DNA of 64,000 bases from Rhodococcus koreensis (GCF_900105905.1 NZ_FNSV01000005.1:7440001-7504000), one strand, 5' to 3'. Positions 35,266-43,653 are shown, counted from the stretch's first letter. Notes: generated by a model not told the origin, from the sequence alone. A program made the numbers and translations.

Positions 35266-36222
35266 ATGACCGTCACCACCGCAGCGCCCACCGACTCGGA
35301 TCGGTCCGCCGACACCGCGCTCGAGGTCCGTCCCGTCGCCGGGCACATCGGCGCCGAGATCTCCGGTATCGACCTCCGGAAAGAACTGGCCGACAACGAG
35401 GTAACACAGGTTCGCGACGCCCTGCATCGCTACAAGGTGCTGTTCTTCCGCGACCAGGAGATCGGGCACGCCGAACAGATCGCGTTCTCCCGCAGGTTCG
35501 GTAACGTGACGCCGTCGCACCCGTACGACGACGAAGCACCCGAGGGCTTCCCGCAGATCCTCGCCGTCGACAGCCGCAAGTACGAGAAGCGGTTCGGGCG
35601 CAAGAAGTACAGCTACGACAACAAGTGGCACACCGACGTCACCGCGCTGATCAACCCGCCGGCAGGCACTATCCTGCGCGCGCACCTCGTCCCGGAGCAG
35701 GGTGGCGACACCCAGTGGACCAACCTCGTCGCCGCCTACGAGGGTCTGCCGGACTCACTGAAGCGCCTCGTCGACGGCCTCCGCGCCGAGCACCGGTTCG
35801 GCGGCAGGCACCCGCAGTGGGCCGAGGACAGCAGCTACGCCCAGAAGACGCGGGAGAACCCGCTCGTCACCGAACACCCGGTGGTCCGGGTTCACCCGGT
35901 GACGGGGGAGCGTGCCCTGTTCGTGACACCCGGGTTCACCGCCCGGATCGTCGGGGTGTCGCCGTCCCAGAGCGACCGCCTGCTGGACCTCCTGTTCGCC
36001 GAGGTGACGAACCCCGCCTACACGGTGCGCTTCCGCTGGGCGCCGGGCAGCCTCGCGTTCTGGGACAACCGTGCCACCGCCCACCTCGCGCCCACCGACC
36101 TCGACCACCTCGACGTCACCCGGGTCCTGTACCGCACCACCCTCGAGGGCGACGTTCCCGTCGGCCCCGACGGCAAGGAATCCACGTCCATCGCCGGTGC
36201 GGCGTTCCGCGGCGAGAAGTAG
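35266..36222 (+). CDS. TauD-family Fe(II)/2-oxoglutarate dioxygenase, copy 1
   Basis: 318 residues. Metal triad His122-X-Asp124 (NKWHTDVT) and distal His273 (WDNRATAH), with Arg290 in VLYRTT as the 2-oxoglutarate contact. TauD/AtsK-type enzymes hydroxylate the carbon next to a sulfonate or sulfate ester so that sulfite or sulfate leaves. Substrate here is not determined. Followed after a hairpin repeat by a second, closely similar gene. Confidence 0.92.
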   Translation: MTVTTAAPTDSDRSADTALEVRPVAGHIGAEISGIDLRKELADNEVTQVRDALHRYKVLFFRDQEIGHAEQIAFSRRFGNVTPSHPYDDEAPEGFPQILAVDSRKYEKRFGRKKYSYDNKWHTDVTALINPPAGTILRAHLVPEQGGDTQWTNLVAAYEGLPDSLKRLVDGLRAEHRFGGRHPQWAEDSSYAQKTRENPLVTEHPVVRVHPVTGERALFVTPGFTARIVGVSPSQSDRLLDLLFAEVTNPAYTVRFRWAPGSLAFWDNRATAHLAPTDLDHLDVTRVLYRTTLEGDVPVGPDGKESTSIAGAAFRGEK

Positions 36223-36278
36223 GCGGCTTCGCCGCCCGTGCGCCTTTCTGGTAGCTGGCGCTACCAGAAAGGCGCACG
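36223..36278. repeat. CCCGTG hairpin repeat, copy 5 (inside the tauD pair)
   Basis: GGCGGC-TTC-GCCGCC mini-stem after the TAG stop, then arms 36237-36254 and 36261-36278 (CGTGCGCCTTTCTGGTAG, 18 of 18 pairs) with loop CTGGCG. The outer two bases of the right arm have decayed to AG, so the 20-bp form is shortened. Lies between two co-directional genes, where it could lower expression of the downstream copy. Confidence 0.85.
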
Positions 36279-36298
36279 AGTCCATAAAGGAGACGAAA

Positions 36299-37240
36299 AT
36301 GACAGTTATCGACGACCGTCCCGGTGTCGCCACCGAGCTCCGGATCGCTCCCATCGCCGGCTATATCGGCGCCGAGGTCAGCGGTGTGGATCTCGCGGGT
36401 GACCTGGACGAGGCCACCGCCGCACGACTGCGGCAGGCGTTGCTCGACCACAAGGTGCTGTTCTTCCGCGACCAGCCCCTCGACCACGCGGCGCAGATCC
36501 GGTTCTCCCGGCACTTCGGGAAGGTGACACCCGCCCATCCCTACGACTACAACGCCCCCGAGGGATACCCGGAAATCCTGGAGGTGGACAGCCGCAAGTA
36601 CGCGGCCCGCGGCGGCGCCCGCAAGTACAGCTACGCGAACTTCTGGCACACCGACGTCTCGGCGCTGGTGAACCCGCCGGCGATCACGTTCCTGCGGTCG
36701 GAACTGGTGCCGGACGTCGGGGGCGACACCACCTGGACCAATCTCGCGGCGGCGTACGCGAATCTGCCGGAATCGTTGAAGTCGTTCGTGGACGGCCTGC
36801 GCGCCGAACACCGGTTCGGGGGACGGCAGAAGCGCTGGGAGGCGGGCAGTGACGCCGAACAGAACGTCACCACGAAACCGATCGTGACGGAGCATCCGGT
36901 GGTCCGCGTGCATCCGGAGACCGGTGAGCGGGGGCTGTTCGTCACCCCCGGCTTCACGAGCCGCATCCTCGGCGTCTCCCCGGCACAGAGCGACCGGATC
37001 CTCGACTTGCTGTTCGAGGAGGTCACGAACCCGGCGTACACGGTTCGAGTTCGCTGGCAGAACAACAGCATCGGGGTGTGGGACAACCGCATCACCGCGC
37101 ACCTCGCGCCGGCAGATCTCGATCATCTCGACGTCGTGCGGGTGCTGTACCGCACCACCGTCGAAGGTGATGTTCCGGTCGGCGTCGACGGTCAGCCGTC
37201 GCGGTCGGTGGCCGGCACCGCGTTCCACGGCTCCGACTGA
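36299..37240 (+). CDS. TauD-family Fe(II)/2-oxoglutarate dioxygenase, copy 2
   Basis: 313 residues, colinear with copy 1. Metal ligands His117, Asp119 (NFWHTDVS) and His268 (WDNRITAH); Arg in VLYRTT. ATG at 36299 follows AAAGGAG; the N-terminal frame extension overlaps the repeat and is rejected. Tandem paralogues suggest two related sulfonate or sulfate-ester substrates. Followed 17 nt later by a sulfonate-type binding protein. Confidence 0.92.
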   Translation: MTVIDDRPGVATELRIAPIAGYIGAEVSGVDLAGDLDEATAARLRQALLDHKVLFFRDQPLDHAAQIRFSRHFGKVTPAHPYDYNAPEGYPEILEVDSRKYAARGGARKYSYANFWHTDVSALVNPPAITFLRSELVPDVGGDTTWTNLAAAYANLPESLKSFVDGLRAEHRFGGRQKRWEAGSDAEQNVTTKPIVTEHPVVRVHPETGERGLFVTPGFTSRILGVSPAQSDRILDLLFEEVTNPAYTVRVRWQNNSIGVWDNRITAHLAPADLDHLDVVRVLYRTTVEGDVPVGVDGQPSRSVAGTAFHGSD

Positions 37241-37257
37241 GCCAGGGGGACGACGAC

Positions 37258-38364
37258 ATGAGGGCTGAGTCGCCGATCGGGTTGCGCCGTAACAGATCGT
37301 TCGCCGCCGCGGTGCTGGTCACGGCCGTGGCGCTGGTGGTCGCGGCATGTGGTGGGTCGTCCTCGGGCGGCGGGACGACGGAGGACGGCAAGACGGTGCT
37401 GCGGTACGAGGGCAGCCCGGCCAGTGTCACCTTCCCCGAGCTTGCGGAGGATCTCGGGTTCTTCGAGAAGGTGCAACTGGAGTGGTTGGGGGACACGACG
37501 AGTGGGCCGCAGAGCATTCAGTCCGCGGCCACCGGGGAGACCGACTTCGGGGCGGCCTTCAATGGCGCCATCGCCAAACTCGTCGATGCCGGGGCACCGC
37601 TGACCGGGGTCGTGTCGGTATACGGATCGGACGGCGACACCGAGGCCGACAGTTTCAACGGCTACTACGTCCTCGACGGCAGCCCCATCCGGACGGCCCG
37701 CGATCTGATCGGGAAGAAGGTGGGAATCAACACCCTCGGCGCCTACCACGAGTACGTCATCAAGGAATGGCTGTTCCGTGCCGGCCTGACCAACGACGAG
37801 ATCAACCAGGTGGAGCTGACCGTGGTGCCGCCGAACAACACGGAACAGGCACTGCGGTCGGGGCAGATCGACGTGGGGAATCTCGGGGGGATCGTCAAGG
37901 ATGCCGCGCTCGGCCGGGGCGGGTTGACGCCGCTGTTCACGGATGTCGATCTCACCGGCCCGCTGGGGATCGGGGCGGTGGTGTTCCGGAACGATTTCAT
38001 CTCGAAGAACGAGGACGCTGTCCGCGACTTCGTGCAGGGCGTCGCGCGCGCCGTGCGGTGGACGCAGACGGTGCCGAAGGAGGAGGTGGTCGATCGTTTC
38101 GTGAAGATCGTCGAGGGTCGTGGGCGGAACGAGTCGACGGAGTTCGTCCGGCAGTGGAAGAGTGCCGGCGTGCCCGCGGCCGGGGGAGTGATCGATCCCG
38201 GGGAGTTCCAGATCTGGATCGACCAGGGCGTGCGGTTGGGGGTGCTGAAACCGGGCGGGACGACGGCGGAGGGCCTGTTCACCAACGACTACAACCCGTA
38301 CGCGAACGGCACGTATCCGCCCGGCAGTGACGCCGACGGAAATCCGGTGGTCGCTGCAGGCTGA
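37258..38364 (+). CDS. SsuA/TauA-like ABC substrate-binding lipoprotein
   Basis: 368 residues. RRNRSFAAAVLVTAVALVVAACGG gives signal and lipobox (VAAC at about residues 28-31). The mature part follows the NMT1/SsuA pattern: GPQSIQSAATGETDFG, KKVGINTLGAYHEYVIKEWL, LRSGQIDVGNLGG. Would bind an aliphatic sulfonate for uptake. The expected permease and ATPase genes do not follow; the next gene is on the other strand. It must use a distant or shared transporter. Confidence 0.88.
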   Translation: MRAESPIGLRRNRSFAAAVLVTAVALVVAACGGSSSGGGTTEDGKTVLRYEGSPASVTFPELAEDLGFFEKVQLEWLGDTTSGPQSIQSAATGETDFGAAFNGAIAKLVDAGAPLTGVVSVYGSDGDTEADSFNGYYVLDGSPIRTARDLIGKKVGINTLGAYHEYVIKEWLFRAGLTNDEINQVELTVVPPNNTEQALRSGQIDVGNLGGIVKDAALGRGGLTPLFTDVDLTGPLGIGAVVFRNDFISKNEDAVRDFVQGVARAVRWTQTVPKEEVVDRFVKIVEGRGRNESTEFVRQWKSAGVPAAGGVIDPGEFQIWIDQGVRLGVLKPGGTTAEGLFTNDYNPYANGTYPPGSDADGNPVVAAG

Positions 38365-38430
38365 GCGGCTCCGCCGCCCGTGCGTGGTGAGCGAGTCCCT
38401 ACACTCGCCGACCACTCACGGGCGGTGGAG
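38365..38430. repeat. CCCGTG hairpin repeat, copy 6
   Basis: GCGGCTCCGCCGC mini-stem after the TGA stop. Arms 38377-38396 (CCCGTGCGTGGTGAGCGAGT) and 38403-38422, 17 of 20 pairs, loop CCCTAC. The right arm provides the TGA stop (38416-38418) and last codons of the convergent hydrolase. The most decayed of the seven copies. Confidence 0.82.
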
Positions 38431-39243
38431 TGCCCGGCGGACGGCGTCGGCGAAAGAGGTGGGGTCGTGGATCAGCCAGCCGTGGTTGCCTGTCACGGTA
38501 ATGACGCGAGGATTGCGTAGCGCCTTCCTCATCGACTCGAAGCTGGCGAGGGGAATTGTCCGGTCCCCGCGACCCCACAGGAGGGACACCGGTAGGCCAC
38601 GGTCGGCGAGGACGCCGAGTTCGTGGCGCAGATCCGCCCGTCTGGCCAGGTGTGCCGTCCGCCAGACCGCACCCGGATCCCGTAGCGCGTTGGGCAGAAA
38701 ACCGTTGACGAGCGACGCCGTCGTGTGCGCGATGGTCCGGATCGACAGCGCCTCACCCAGGGCCGAGGCGCCCCAGTCCCACAGTGGTCGCTCGTCGATG
38801 GGCCGGGTGTGCCAGCCGTCGGACGACCAGGCGCCGCCGCCGACGGAGTTGACCAGGACCAGGCGCGCGACCCGCTCCGGAAGGTCGTGGGCGGCCTGGA
38901 TGGCGACGCCGCCGCCGAACGAGTGGCCGACCAGGGTGACCGGTTCACTGATTCCCGCGTCGTCGAGGAACCGTCCGAGCCAGGCCGCGTAACCGGCGAA
39001 GGTGCGGTCCTCGGGCGCGTGATCGGGGGTACCGCCGAAGCCGGGGAGCGCCGGCGTGACGACGCGATGCCCCTGTTGAGCGAGCATCGCGAGGCTGCGG
39101 TCGTACACCCGCGGGGTGAGTCCCCATCCGTGCAGGAAGACGACGGGCGAGCCTGCACCCACGACGGTGAGGGTCGTGGTGTCCGCATCTGCGGGTTCCC
39201 CGAAGATCTCGGGTTCTGAGTTCTGGGTCAGTGACACGCACAC
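38416..39243 (-). CDS. Alpha/beta hydrolase
   Basis: 275 residues. Oxyanion-hole motif VVFLHGWG, nucleophile elbow VGHSFGGG, acid in LLWGRGDRTIP, catalytic His in VTGNHGWL: a complete alpha/beta-hydrolase set in the right order. A short N-terminal extension (MCVSLTQNSEPEIFG) precedes the core; another ATG within it is possible. Substrate unknown. Monocistronic, with its end defined by the hairpin repeat. Confidence 0.85.
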   Translation of the reverse strand: MCVSLTQNSEPEIFGEPADADTTTLTVVGAGSPVVFLHGWGLTPRVYDRSLAMLAQQGHRVVTPALPGFGGTPDHAPEDRTFAGYAAWLGRFLDDAGISEPVTLVGHSFGGGVAIQAAHDLPERVARLVLVNSVGGGAWSSDGWHTRPIDERPLWDWGASALGEALSIRTIAHTTASLVNGFLPNALRDPGAVWRTAHLARRADLRHELGVLADRGLPVSLLWGRGDRTIPLASFESMRKALRNPRVITVTGNHGWLIHDPTSFADAVRRALHRP

Positions 39244-39292
39244 AGCGTGGACGACGGGGATGCCGTCGGTAACGGGCCGATTTACCCGAACG

Positions 39293-39392
39293 CATACCTG
39301 TTTCTGGTGTTTCGTGCCGGACCGGTCGGTTCGATATCGAATCGTTATCTACCTGTATTGCAAAAACAGGTATGTGTATGGGCCGATCGGCC
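39293..39392. promoter_or_regulatory. inverted repeats upstream of the NlpC/P60 gene
   Basis: CATACCTGTTT (39293-39303) and its exact complement AAACAGGTATG (39364-39374) are 60 nt apart, and a third TACCTG lies at 39350-39355. Next to them is a perfect GGCCGATCGGCC palindrome (39381-39392). The region is A/T-richer than its surroundings and 96 nt upstream of the start: likely promoter with operator sites, or a structured leader. Confidence 0.45.
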
Positions 39393-39487
39393 GTTGTCCG
39401 CTGAGTCCGTGACCGGGATGTTATCTAACGTCTCGTCCGAACGGCACGGAAGTCGCCGGACTCTCAAAAATTGAAGGACTCAGCTCA

Positions 39488-40081
39488 ATGGCCAAGCATA
39501 GATTGCGTCGGGGCAATCGTCTGCAGTTTTCGACCGGCGGTCTTCTGATCGCCGCCGGTGTGGGAGTGGGAGCGTTCCTGCTTCCCGTCGCTCCCGCTGC
39601 AGCGGAGCCGATCACCATCCCAGGAATTGGGACATTCGAGGTACCGGGTGTACCTCCAGTGCCTCCGGTTCCATCCGCTCCGGCTCCGAACCCCGGGCCA
39701 CTGCCGGGACCGGTCCCGGCCCCGCCGGCGATGCCGGCCACCCACGGCGCTCAGGCTCTCGCCGCCGCCGAGTCGAAGATCGGCTCGCCGTACGTCTGGG
39801 GCGCCACCGGGCCGAACTCCTTCGATTGCTCGGGCCTCGTGCAGTGGGCGTACAAGCAGGTGGGCATCTCGGTGCCCCGTACCACCTACGACCAGTTGAA
39901 CGGGGGATCGCCCGTCGACAAGGGCAGCCTGCAACCGGGTGACCTGGTCCTGTTCAACGGGGCGGAGCACGTCGGGCTCTACGCCGGGAACGGCACGGTC
40001 GTCCACGCGCCCACCGCCGGGCAGCCCGTCAAGCAGTCGCCGCTCAATTCGATGCCGTTCTACGCGGCGCGCCGCTACTAG
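39488..40081 (+). CDS. NlpC/P60 cell-wall endopeptidase, secreted
   Basis: 197 residues. Signal peptide: basic MAKHRLRRGNR, hydrophobic GGLLIAAGVGVGAFLL, cleavage near APAAAEP. A Pro-rich linker (about 50-82) precedes an NlpC/P60 domain with catalytic Cys in FDCSGLVQWAY, His in GAEHVGLYAG and third residue in HAPTAG. Cleaves peptidoglycan stem peptides, like mycobacterial RipB/RipD. Ends in a TAG that starts hairpin copy 7. Confidence 0.92.
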   Translation: MAKHRLRRGNRLQFSTGGLLIAAGVGVGAFLLPVAPAAAEPITIPGIGTFEVPGVPPVPPVPSAPAPNPGPLPGPVPAPPAMPATHGAQALAAAESKIGSPYVWGATGPNSFDCSGLVQWAYKQVGISVPRTTYDQLNGGSPVDKGSLQPGDLVLFNGAEHVGLYAGNGTVVHAPTAGQPVKQSPLNSMPFYAARRY

Positions 40082-40154
40082 GCGGCTCCGCCGCCCGTGC
40101 GTGGTTAACGAGTCTCTGCACTCGCAAACCACGCACGGGGCGCGAAGCGCCCTA
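40082..40154. repeat. CCCGTG hairpin repeat, copy 7
   Basis: Best example of the full layout between convergent genes: stop TAG, GGCGGCTCCGCCGCC mini-stem, arms 40094-40113 and 40120-40139 (18 of 20 pairs, loop CTCTGC), then mini-stem GGGCGCGAAGCGCCC running into the TAG stop of the minus-strand gene. Left arm is identical to copy 4. Confidence 0.88.
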
Positions 40155-41741
40155 CGAGTTGCGGATCAGATCCGACGCCCGCTCACCGATGAGGACCGAC
40201 GGTGCGTGGGTGTGCCCGCGGATGATGGCGGGCATGATCGACGCGTCCGCGACGCGCAGTTTGTCGACCCCACGAACCCGCAGGTCGGGTGTGACGACAC
40301 TCGCGTCGTCGTTGCCCATGCGGCACGTCCCGACCGGGTGGTAGAGCGTGTGCGCGTTCTCCTGGAGTGCCCGCTCGAGGATCTCGTCGATCGGGGTGCT
40401 CGGTTCCACTGCCGGGCGAATCAGATTGCCGAGCCGCGACTTCAGCGCGGGCGCGGACGCGAGGGCGTCGCACAGGCGCAGTCCTTCGAGCATCGCCCGT
40501 CGGTCGACTCCGCCGCTGTCGCTGAGATAGCGGGGATCGATGATCGGCTTGGCGAGGGGATTCGCCGACTTCAGCGAGATCTCGCCGCGACTCTCGGGTT
40601 TGACGAGGATGGTGCCGATCACCGCGGCGTGCCCGGTCGCAGGGATGAGGCCCTCGTCGAAGAACGGCGCCGGCCCGAAGATCATCTCGAGATCGGGCAG
40701 TGCCAGATCGTCCCGGCTGCGCGTGAAACCGTACGCCTCGGCCACATTCGACGTCAGCATGCCGCGGCGGCGGGTCAGGTAGTTGAGCAGTTCCGGGATC
40801 TTCTCCGCGGCGAACAGCGAGTCCGAGTCGACGCGGTAGCCGAGGAACGACACCAGGTGGTCGAGCAGATTCTTCCCGACCTCCGGCAGGTGCTGCTGCA
40901 CCGCGACGCCGTGCGCCCGCAACTGCGCCTCGTCGCCGATGCCCGACAGCATGAGGAGTTGCGGCGAGTTGATCGCCCCGCCGGCGAGGATCACTTCCTT
41001 CGCGGCGCGGACGGTGCGTCGCACCCCGTCCTTCTCGTACTCGACGCCGACGGCGGCGGAGCCCTCGAACAGCACCCGGGTGGCCTGGGCGCCGGTGAGG
41101 ACGGTCAGGTTCTTCCGCTTCAGTGCCGGCCGCAGGTAGGCGTCGGCCGTACTCCACCGCGCGCCCCGTTTCTGCGTGACCATGGTCTGTGAGAAGCCTT
41201 CGGGCCGAGTGGTGTTCGCCCGTTCGACGGGGTAGCCGGTCTCCTCGGCGGCCGCGAGGAACGACGCGGTGAGGGCGCGGGGGCTCCGCTGGTGCGAGAC
41301 GACGATCGGTCCGCCCGTGCCGCTGTCGGCGTCCGACGCGTCCTGCACGTTCTCGATGCGGCGGAAGTATTTGACCACTTCCCTGAACGACCACGTGTCG
41401 TCGGCGAGTTCGGCCCACTCGTCGTAGTCGGCGGCGAATCCGCGCACCCACATCATCGCGTTCATCGACGACGAGCCGCCGAGCATCTTGCCGCGCGGCC
41501 AGTAGATCGTGCGCCCGCCGAGCCCGGGTTGCGGCTCCGTCAGGTAGTCCCAATCCAGTTCACTGCGAAACAGTTTCGAGAAGGCGGCGGGGATGTGCGC
41601 GAACTTGTCCTTGTCCTCACCGCCGGCCTCGAGGACCACGACCTCGCTGCCGGAGTCGGCGCTGAGCCGGTCGGCGAGCACCGCACCTGCCGAACCCGAC
41701 CCCACGATCACGTAGTCGGCCACAGACAGTTCCTGATTCAT
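40152..41741 (-). CDS. GMC-family FAD-dependent alcohol oxidoreductase
   Basis: 529 residues. FAD motif VIVGSGSAGAVLADRLS, EAGG, GMC signature 1 (GKMLGGSSSMNAMMWVRG), signature 2 (GGAINSPQLLMLSGIG), and active-site HPVGTCRMG with DASIMP. Fits the choline/alcohol dehydrogenase branch, which oxidises a primary alcohol to an aldehyde. The next upstream gene (same strand, 48 nt) is an aldehyde dehydrogenase, giving an alcohol-to-acid pair. Confidence 0.93.
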   Translation of the reverse strand: MNQELSVADYVIVGSGSAGAVLADRLSADSGSEVVVLEAGGEDKDKFAHIPAAFSKLFRSELDWDYLTEPQPGLGGRTIYWPRGKMLGGSSSMNAMMWVRGFAADYDEWAELADDTWSFREVVKYFRRIENVQDASDADSGTGGPIVVSHQRSPRALTASFLAAAEETGYPVERANTTRPEGFSQTMVTQKRGARWSTADAYLRPALKRKNLTVLTGAQATRVLFEGSAAVGVEYEKDGVRRTVRAAKEVILAGGAINSPQLLMLSGIGDEAQLRAHGVAVQQHLPEVGKNLLDHLVSFLGYRVDSDSLFAAEKIPELLNYLTRRRGMLTSNVAEAYGFTRSRDDLALPDLEMIFGPAPFFDEGLIPATGHAAVIGTILVKPESRGEISLKSANPLAKPIIDPRYLSDSGGVDRRAMLEGLRLCDALASAPALKSRLGNLIRPAVEPSTPIDEILERALQENAHTLYHPVGTCRMGNDDASVVTPDLRVRGVDKLRVADASIMPAIIRGHTHAPSVLIGERASDLIRNS

Positions 41742-41789
41742 CGTTCATCTCCACTTCGACGGGGGTGACGGGACGAGGACTCGCAGCCC

Positions 41790-43526
41790 TCACCCACGCA
41801 GCGCGGACGCGAAGATCGCCGGCAGGCGGGTCCATGAGGGTGCACCGGCAAATCCTGTCAGCAATCGGCCCGTCGTGGCGGCGGTTCGGTTGGTGACGAA
41901 CCACGGGGGTTTGGGCGAGATGGACATCTCGCGGTTCAGGATGGACCGCGGCGACGGCCGGAACGGGCCGCGGACGACGGTGCGTTCCGGCCGGTCGATG
42001 AGGAGCGCGTTGTGCACCACGCCGATGCCGCTCTGCACGTCGTTCAGGGTGTGGCCGGGGAAGGCTCCCCAGGTGGCGGTGGCGGTGAGGTAGCCGACGC
42101 CGGTCCACGCGTTGACTGCGATGGTCCCGTAGCGGAGGCTCTCGAGCAGCGAGTCGAACTCCGCACCCATCTCGTGGATGGTCTGCGGCGCCGCGACGAT
42201 GTTGATCCCGAGTGTTCCGACGAAGTCCGCGTTGACGAGGTCGGCGGCGTGGGCCGCGAACTCGGCGCCGCCGTGGGGAACGTCGATCACGCCGAGCACC
42301 GGCGCGAAGTACTCGGTCTGCAGGAGCGGGGCGTAGGCGCCGGGCTCGAGATCGCTGACCAGGACGCGTCCGCCGTTCTCGCCCAGCCTGGCCGCGGTGG
42401 GGAACGACGCGACGGCGCCGGCGACCCGGGCGTCGCTGCCGGGGTAGTACGCGGTGCGTTCCGGTGCCTTGTCGAGCGCCTCCTTCAGGGCGGCCACGAA
42501 CTCGTCGCGCTGCTTCCACTCGGGCGACACGACCACCGCCTGCGCCGCGACGCAGTTGTAGCCGCCGTTGTGCAGTCGTTGCGTCGCAATGTGTTCGGCC
42601 TGGAACTTGATGTCGGCGCGGCTCCATTCGCCGGGCAGCACGATGGTGGGGGACACGCCGCCGAGTTCGCTGGAGATGGCCTTGCCGAGGAGGGGTTCGT
42701 TCGCCGCCTTGCGCCGCGCACCGTCCTCGCCGGTCCCGAACACGATCGCGTCGTGGGTGAGTGCGCTGCCCGTCATGTGCACGTGGTCGACCAGGTCGTG
42801 GTGCACCAGGTACGTTCCGACGTCCGCGCCGCCGGTCAGCAACCGGACCGCGCCGATCGAGATGAGCGGTTCGAGGACCCGCGTCAGCACGGGCAGCAGG
42901 CGGTCGGTGACGGGGTTGAGCTTGAGGGCGACGACGCGGTTGTGCGCGATCAGTTCGTACAGGGTGTCGAGCGGGGCGATCGAGGTGATGTTGCCGGCTC
43001 CCAGGACCACGCCGACGCCCTGCGTCCGCGACGGGTCGCGCTGGGCGAGGCCGGCGTCACGCTGTGCCGTCGCACGATCGATTCCAGGCTGCAGCCACAC
43101 GTCGGCGCTGAATCCGCTGAGCAGCAACTTGTCGAAGATGTTCAGGGGCAACGCCTTGACGGTGGTGCGGCCGCCCGGCGCGGTGCCGAACGTGGCGCCG
43201 TCCAGTGGGCTGGTGCCGGCGTCGAGCTTCGCCAGGCTCGCGGACAGTGCCGCGGTGCCGGTGGCCAGCGGGTACGGTCCGGACATCCATTCCTCGCCGA
43301 CCAGCGGCGACTTCGGGTCCAGGCCCTTGATCGCGACCGCGGCGTCCACCCAGTCGGAGGCATGTTGCACGGTGAGGTCGTGCACCTTGTCGAGGAGTGT
43401 CCTGCGGTCGGTGAGGGAGAGGTCGGCCCAGGTCTTCTCGCCCTCGGCGAGGTCGGCGAGGGCCGCGTCGACCTCCGGGTGCGGCGAGGTGGTGTTGGAG
43501 GTGACCTCGGGTTCTGAAGTGCTCAC
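41790..43526 (-). CDS. Aldehyde dehydrogenase-family protein, divergent
   Basis: 578 residues from GTG at 43526 (MSTSEPEVTSN), with GGAG upstream; an ATG ten codons earlier lacks a good site. Catalytic Cys in NGGYNCVAAQ and Glu in SSELGGVSP are kept, but the usual PWNFP cofactor loop is replaced by GAGNITSIAPLD, and the C-terminal ~70 residues are an extension past the core. It should oxidise the aldehyde made by the GMC enzyme; the two form an operon divergent from a PucR-type regulator. Confidence 0.88.
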   Translation of the reverse strand: MSTSEPEVTSNTTSPHPEVDAALADLAEGEKTWADLSLTDRRTLLDKVHDLTVQHASDWVDAAVAIKGLDPKSPLVGEEWMSGPYPLATGTAALSASLAKLDAGTSPLDGATFGTAPGGRTTVKALPLNIFDKLLLSGFSADVWLQPGIDRATAQRDAGLAQRDPSRTQGVGVVLGAGNITSIAPLDTLYELIAHNRVVALKLNPVTDRLLPVLTRVLEPLISIGAVRLLTGGADVGTYLVHHDLVDHVHMTGSALTHDAIVFGTGEDGARRKAANEPLLGKAISSELGGVSPTIVLPGEWSRADIKFQAEHIATQRLHNGGYNCVAAQAVVVSPEWKQRDEFVAALKEALDKAPERTAYYPGSDARVAGAVASFPTAARLGENGGRVLVSDLEPGAYAPLLQTEYFAPVLGVIDVPHGGAEFAAHAADLVNADFVGTLGINIVAAPQTIHEMGAEFDSLLESLRYGTIAVNAWTGVGYLTATATWGAFPGHTLNDVQSGIGVVHNALLIDRPERTVVRGPFRPSPRSILNREMSISPKPPWFVTNRTAATTGRLLTGFAGAPSWTRLPAIFASALRG

Positions 43527-43653
43527 GGTGGACAGCTCCGCTCGGGTCGAGTACATGGTGGACCGCGCCACAGAATTGGAAGATTTCTGTGGCGTAGAAC
43601 ACCGATTCTCGTCCCCGTTGCGGGCGTCGCGCCATAGGCAGCGGCTGTGAATG

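Noticed and set aside
6957..40154. CRISPR array or transposable element as explanation of the repeated palindromes
   Set aside because: Copies are many kilobases apart, single, at gene ends, without spacers, transposase or target-site duplication.
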